NCBI GenBank assembly: GCA_035317605.1
Contig: DATHGT010000148.1
Location: 1-8,978, forward strand
From: DATHGT01 sp035317605
GTDB taxonomy: Bacteria > Methylomirabilota > Methylomirabilia > Rokubacteriales > CSP1-6
Length of the DNA stretch: 8,978 nucleotides
Direction of reading: 5' to 3'
A program made the position numbers and the translations under genes. Positions within the stretch are counted from its first letter, which is position 1, and the number at the start of each line of letters is the position of its first letter. Shown here piece by piece: positions 6,374 through 8,978 of this stretch. The notes below the pieces were generated by a model. The model was not told the DNA's origin, searched no databases, and worked only from the letters and a program-made list of their open reading frames with translations.

Positions 6374-6458
6374 TCGCCGCCTACCCTCAAGGGGCCCCCG
6401 TCGGCGCGCCTGAATCGTAACTCTTTCCGGGGCCGTGCGCAGCAATCTTATGGGGGGC

Positions 6459-6486
6459 TTGTCAGATCCCCACTTGGCCCTATCAT
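6459..6486 (+). promoter_or_regulatory. Sigma-70-like promoter for the TPR/hydrolase operon
   Basis: TTGTCA (6459-6464) matches the -35 consensus at five of six bases, and TATCAT (6481-6486) matches the -10 consensus at five of six, with a 16-base spacer. Transcription would begin near 6493, leaving a leader of about 30 bases that carries GGAG (6514-6517) seven bases before ATG 6525. It lies in the 164-bp divergent gap 6361-6524, which must also hold the promoter of the minus-strand 484-residue gene; I found no equally good pair for that direction. Confidence 0.5.
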
Positions 6487-6524
6487 CACGCCAGCAACCC
6501 GACGCTCGGGGATGGAGAAATCCG

Positions 6525-7919
6525 ATGGATCTCAAGGGACTCGCGGTGTCGACCACGTCGTTGGACGCGCTGGCCGCCTACGAGCGCGGCGTCGACCTCT
6601 TTCTGCGCTGGCGCGCCGGCGCCGTCGACGCGCTCGACGCCGCCGCGCAGTGCGATCCGCGCTTCGCGCTCGTCCACTGCACCAAGGCCCACATCGCCTC
6701 GCGGATGGGACGACCCGATCTGGCCACGGCCGCGAGTCGCCAGGCCGTCAGCCTCGCCGACGACGTACGCTCGGAGCGCGAACGCCTGCACGTCGGCGCC
6801 GTGGCCGCGATGCAGCGCGGCGACCAGGCGGCGGCCTTCGACGTGCTCGCCCGGATCGCCGCCGAGTATCCCCGCGACCGCCTCGCCGTCCGCCTGGCCG
6901 GATTGAACTGCATCACGCGGGGCGACTACCGGGGCGGCATCGACGTCGCGCGGCGCAGCCTCGACGCCGATCCCGGCGAGCCCCAGTACCAGACCATGCT
7001 CGGCTTCTTCCTCGAGCAGTCCGGGTACAACGACGAGGGGCTGGAGATGAGCCTGCGCTCGATGGCGCAGGACCCGACCAACCTGTACACCTACCACGCC
7101 GTGGGCCACGCCTATCAGGCGCGGGGCGATTATCGCAACGCGCTGGAGACCTTCGAGCGCGCGGTGTCGCTGGAACGATACGCGCATCTGATCTGGCACC
7201 TGGCCGAGGCCCAGGCCATCCTCGGGCACGAGCGGCTGAGCCGCGACTACTGGAGCGCGAAGAACCCACCGCTGCCCCTGCACGAGCGGATCGACCTGCT
7301 GTGGCGGCTCGAGGTCCTGAGAGATCGCCGCGCGGACGACGAGACGTGGCGCGAGCTGGCCCGCGAGGCCGACCGCGCGCTCGAGCATCCCGATTTCCAG
7401 ACGACGTGGATGCACCACTGGTTCGGCGTGGGATTCGCCCGCGCCGGCGAGTGGGACAAGGCGCGCGGTCAGGTCGAGCGCCTGCGCCGACTACCGGAAG
7501 GGCGCGCGAGCGGGCACTGGTCGACGCTCGGCGCCTCGCTGCTCGAAGGCGAGCTGAAGCTCATCCAGGGCGATCTCGCCGCCGCGCTCGCGCTCATGGC
7601 GCCGGCCGTCGAACGGATCCACACCATGGGCGGCGGCAGCCGCGAGCAGAAGGACGTCTTCCGCGACGTGTTCATGGAGCTGCACCGCCGCCTCGGCCAC
7701 GTGGCTGAGGTCATCGCGCTGGCGCAGGAGCGCTTGCTGGCCAATCCCTATCACGTCGCGTCCCTGGCCGCGCTGGCCTGGGCCTACGAGAAGACCGGCG
7801 ACGCCGCGCTGCAGCGCCAGGCGTGCCGTCAGCTGGTCCAGCGCTCCGGGGAGATCGGCGTGGCCGAGGACGCGAAGGAACTGGTCGCCGCGCGACAGGT
7901 GCTGTCGGCGGGGGTCTGA
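6525..7919 (+). CDS. TPR protein, tetratricopeptide repeat protein 38 (TTC38)-like
   Basis: This is a 464-residue, soluble, all-helical protein. The opening MDLKGLAVSTTSLDALAAYE followed by RGVDLFLRWR, then DPRFALVHCTKAH (44-56), ERERLHVGAVAAMQRGDQAA (84-103) and EYPRDRLAVRLAG (114-126), follow the pattern I know from TTC38-like proteins of bacteria and animals. A clear TPR unit is at 187-217 (YHAVGHAYQARGDYRNALET within it). Family-typical histidine and tryptophan spots recur at HAVGH (191-195), HLIWH (221-225) and MHHWF (296-300). The biochemical function of TTC38 is not established; TPR arrays generally mediate protein contacts. ATG 6525 is chosen because GGAG sits seven bases upstream and homology begins immediately; the frame stays open to 6435 but that part is not conserved in character. 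The next gene starts 25 bp downstream with its own ribosome site, so the two are probably one operon. Confidence 0.87.
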   Translation: MDLKGLAVSTTSLDALAAYERGVDLFLRWRAGAVDALDAAAQCDPRFALVHCTKAHIASRMGRPDLATAASRQAVSLADDVRSERERLHVGAVAAMQRGDQAAAFDVLARIAAEYPRDRLAVRLAGLNCITRGDYRGGIDVARRSLDADPGEPQYQTMLGFFLEQSGYNDEGLEMSLRSMAQDPTNLYTYHAVGHAYQARGDYRNALETFERAVSLERYAHLIWHLAEAQAILGHERLSRDYWSAKNPPLPLHERIDLLWRLEVLRDRRADDETWRELAREADRALEHPDFQTTWMHHWFGVGFARAGEWDKARGQVERLRRLPEGRASGHWSTLGASLLEGELKLIQGDLAAALALMAPAVERIHTMGGGSREQKDVFRDVFMELHRRLGHVAEVIALAQERLLANPYHVASLAALAWAYEKTGDAALQRQACRQLVQRSGEIGVAEDAKELVAARQVLSAGV

Positions 7920-7934
7920 TTGGAGCCGCCGGCT

Positions 7935-7940
7935 GGAGGG
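7935..7940 (+). promoter_or_regulatory. Ribosome binding site for the GTG-started hydrolase
   Basis: GGAGGG ends four bases before GTG 7945. No ATG in this frame occurs before the conserved part of the protein, so this site fixes the GTG as start and keeps the signal peptide in the product. Confidence 0.7.
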
Positions 7941-7944
7941 AAAC

Positions 7945-8978
7945 GTGTCCGCTGATCAAAGGGCATGGCGGCGACGCGCGCTCGTCGCCCTCTTCGTGCT
8001 GGCCCTCGCGCTCGTCGTCCCGCGCGCGCCGTGGTCCGACGCCCCGAGTGCTGCGGCCCAGCGCGCGGCGATCAGCCGGCGCGGCGTGCTCGACGGCGCG
8101 GCCTATCTCATCGAGGTGCCGGCGGACTGGCGCGGTGGGCTGGTGGTGTTCGCGCACGGAATCCAGCGCGGGCCGGGGCCGGGCGCGGTCGCCGCGCCGC
8201 CGATGGGCAGCCACATCGTCGAGAGCGGTCACGCGTGGATCGCGTCCGGCTATCGCGCGCGCGAGTATCAGCCCCACCTGTTCATCGAGGACCTCGTCGC
8301 GCTGCGCGAGCTGTTCCTGAAGGAGGTCGGTCAGCCACGCTGGACGATCATCTACGGCCAGTCGATGGGCGGCCACATCGTGGTCGGGTCGCTGGAGCTG
8401 CGGCCAGGCCTCTACCAGGGCGGTCTCGCGGAGTGCGGGCTGGTCGACGGCATCAGCATCGCCGACTACCTGATGGCCTACACCGCCGCGGCGGAGCTGA
8501 TCTCCGGCGTGCCGTTGCTCGACGCGCCTGACGAGCAAGAATTCGCACGACGTCTCAACGAGCGCGTGGTGCCGGCGCTCGGCACCCCGGGCGCGTACAC
8601 CGAGCGCGGACGGCAGTTCGACAGCGTCGTGAAGTATCTGATGGGTGCAGATGCGGCCGGCAATGATCTCCCGCTGCGCCTGCAGGGGCTCCAGCGCCGC
8701 TATCTGCTGAACATGGTCCACCGCCATCCCGACGTCGAGAAGGAGACGCGCCCGAGCGGACGCGCGGCCAGCACGGCGCATATTCGATATCGAATCGATC
8801 CCGGCCTCGGGCTCACCGAAGACGAGCTCAACGCGCGCGTCCGCCGGCTCCATCCCGCCAAGGACGGCCGCTCGCCGAGCGTGAACCCCGTCTACGCGGA
8901 ACGCACCGGCCGGCTCACCGTGCCGCTCCTGACCCTGCACGAGACCGGCGACGCGTGGGTGCCGCTGAGCCTCGAGCA
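7945..8978 (+). CDS. Exported alpha/beta hydrolase (lipase/esterase/peptidase-like), 3' partial
   Basis: The frame is open from GTG 7945 to the window end (344 complete codons, no stop). The N-terminus has an Arg-rich n-region (WRRRALVALFVLALALVV, residues 8-25) and a plausible signal peptidase site near SAAA-Q (35-39), so the protein is likely exported; the twin Arg is only a weak Tat hint. The mature part is an alpha/beta hydrolase: LVVFAHGI (66-73) carries the HG oxyanion region, IIYGQSMGG (135-143) has the GxSxG nucleophile elbow with Ser140, and VPLLTLHETGDAWVP (326-340) ends the visible part with Asp336 as the likely acid. The catalytic His would lie past the window edge. A long insert between about 160 and 320 probably forms a cap over the active site. 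Substrate is unknown; esterase, lipase and peptidase activities all fit. Confidence 0.85.
   Translation, partial: MSADQRAWRRRALVALFVLALALVVPRAPWSDAPSAAAQRAAISRRGVLDGAAYLIEVPADWRGGLVVFAHGIQRGPGPGAVAAPPMGSHIVESGHAWIASGYRAREYQPHLFIEDLVALRELFLKEVGQPRWTIIYGQSMGGHIVVGSLELRPGLYQGGLAECGLVDGISIADYLMAYTAAAELISGVPLLDAPDEQEFARRLNERVVPALGTPGAYTERGRQFDSVVKYLMGADAAGNDLPLRLQGLQRRYLLNMVHRHPDVEKETRPSGRAASTAHIRYRIDPGLGLTEDELNARVRRLHPAKDGRSPSVNPVYAERTGRLTVPLLTLHETGDAWVPLSLE

Noticed and set aside
4837..6420. Long 527-residue plus-strand open frame
   Set aside because: It lies antisense to the 484-residue gene, is full of Arg/Val/Gln runs typical of reverse reading of GC-rich genes, has no ribosome site and matches no family; the minus strand has a coherent protein with a good start.
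7711..8940. 409-residue minus-strand open frame
   Set aside because: It is antisense to the TPR end and the hydrolase. The plus strand shows a signal peptide, GxSxG and HG motifs; the minus product is Arg/Pro-rich low-complexity sequence.

Overview
The window is visibly GC-rich, with coding almost exclusively on G/C-ending codons, and is densely packed with short intergenic gaps. The gene content points to a free-living heterotrophic bacterium of the soil or groundwater type: a lipid-transfer-type thiolase, an HpaB-family flavin monooxygenase homologue, a carboxymuconolactone-decarboxylase-like protein, a TTC38-like TPR protein and an exported alpha/beta hydrolase. A phylum cannot be proved from this sequence. 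High-GC metagenomic lineages such as Candidatus Rokubacteria/Methylomirabilota, or a deltaproteobacterial-type soil lineage, would fit, but this is only a guess.

Layout. (1) 1-1140, plus strand: the 3' part of a thiolase-superfamily 'lipid-transfer protein' without the usual catalytic cysteines. (2) About 1141-1653: no intact gene. It holds a decayed type I restriction-modification remnant (the HsdM N-terminus with a one-base frameshift), a winged-helix fragment in another frame, and a degenerate octamer repeat. (3) 1654-4482: a divergent pair, an MFS_3/EntS-like exporter on the minus strand and an HpaB-family protein on the plus strand, sharing a 102-bp control region. (4) 4479-4808, minus: a small CMD-family protein that converges on the HpaB homologue so tightly that the two stop codons overlap in one CTAG. 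(5) 4906-6360, minus: a 484-residue histidine-rich protein of unassigned function, followed by a perfect 13-bp hairpin. (6) 6525-8978, plus: a TTC38-like TPR protein and, 25 bp downstream, an exported alpha/beta hydrolase cut by the window end. A 164-bp divergent region with a good sigma-70-like promoter separates blocks 5 and 6.

How they may work together. The MFS exporter, HpaB homologue and CMD-like protein look like an accessory set for oxidising or rearranging a small aromatic or CoA-linked compound and moving substrate or product across the membrane. The substrate cannot be read from the sequence. The HpaB homologue keeps the flavin-monooxygenase fold signatures but changes two of the three substrate-site residues known from E. 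coli HpaB, so classical 4-hydroxyphenylacetate hydroxylation is unlikely. The TPR/hydrolase pair looks like a separate operon. I see no CRISPR array, tRNA, rRNA, complete mobile element or intact defence system. The clearest accessory signal is the ruined hsdM fragment next to the thiolase gene.
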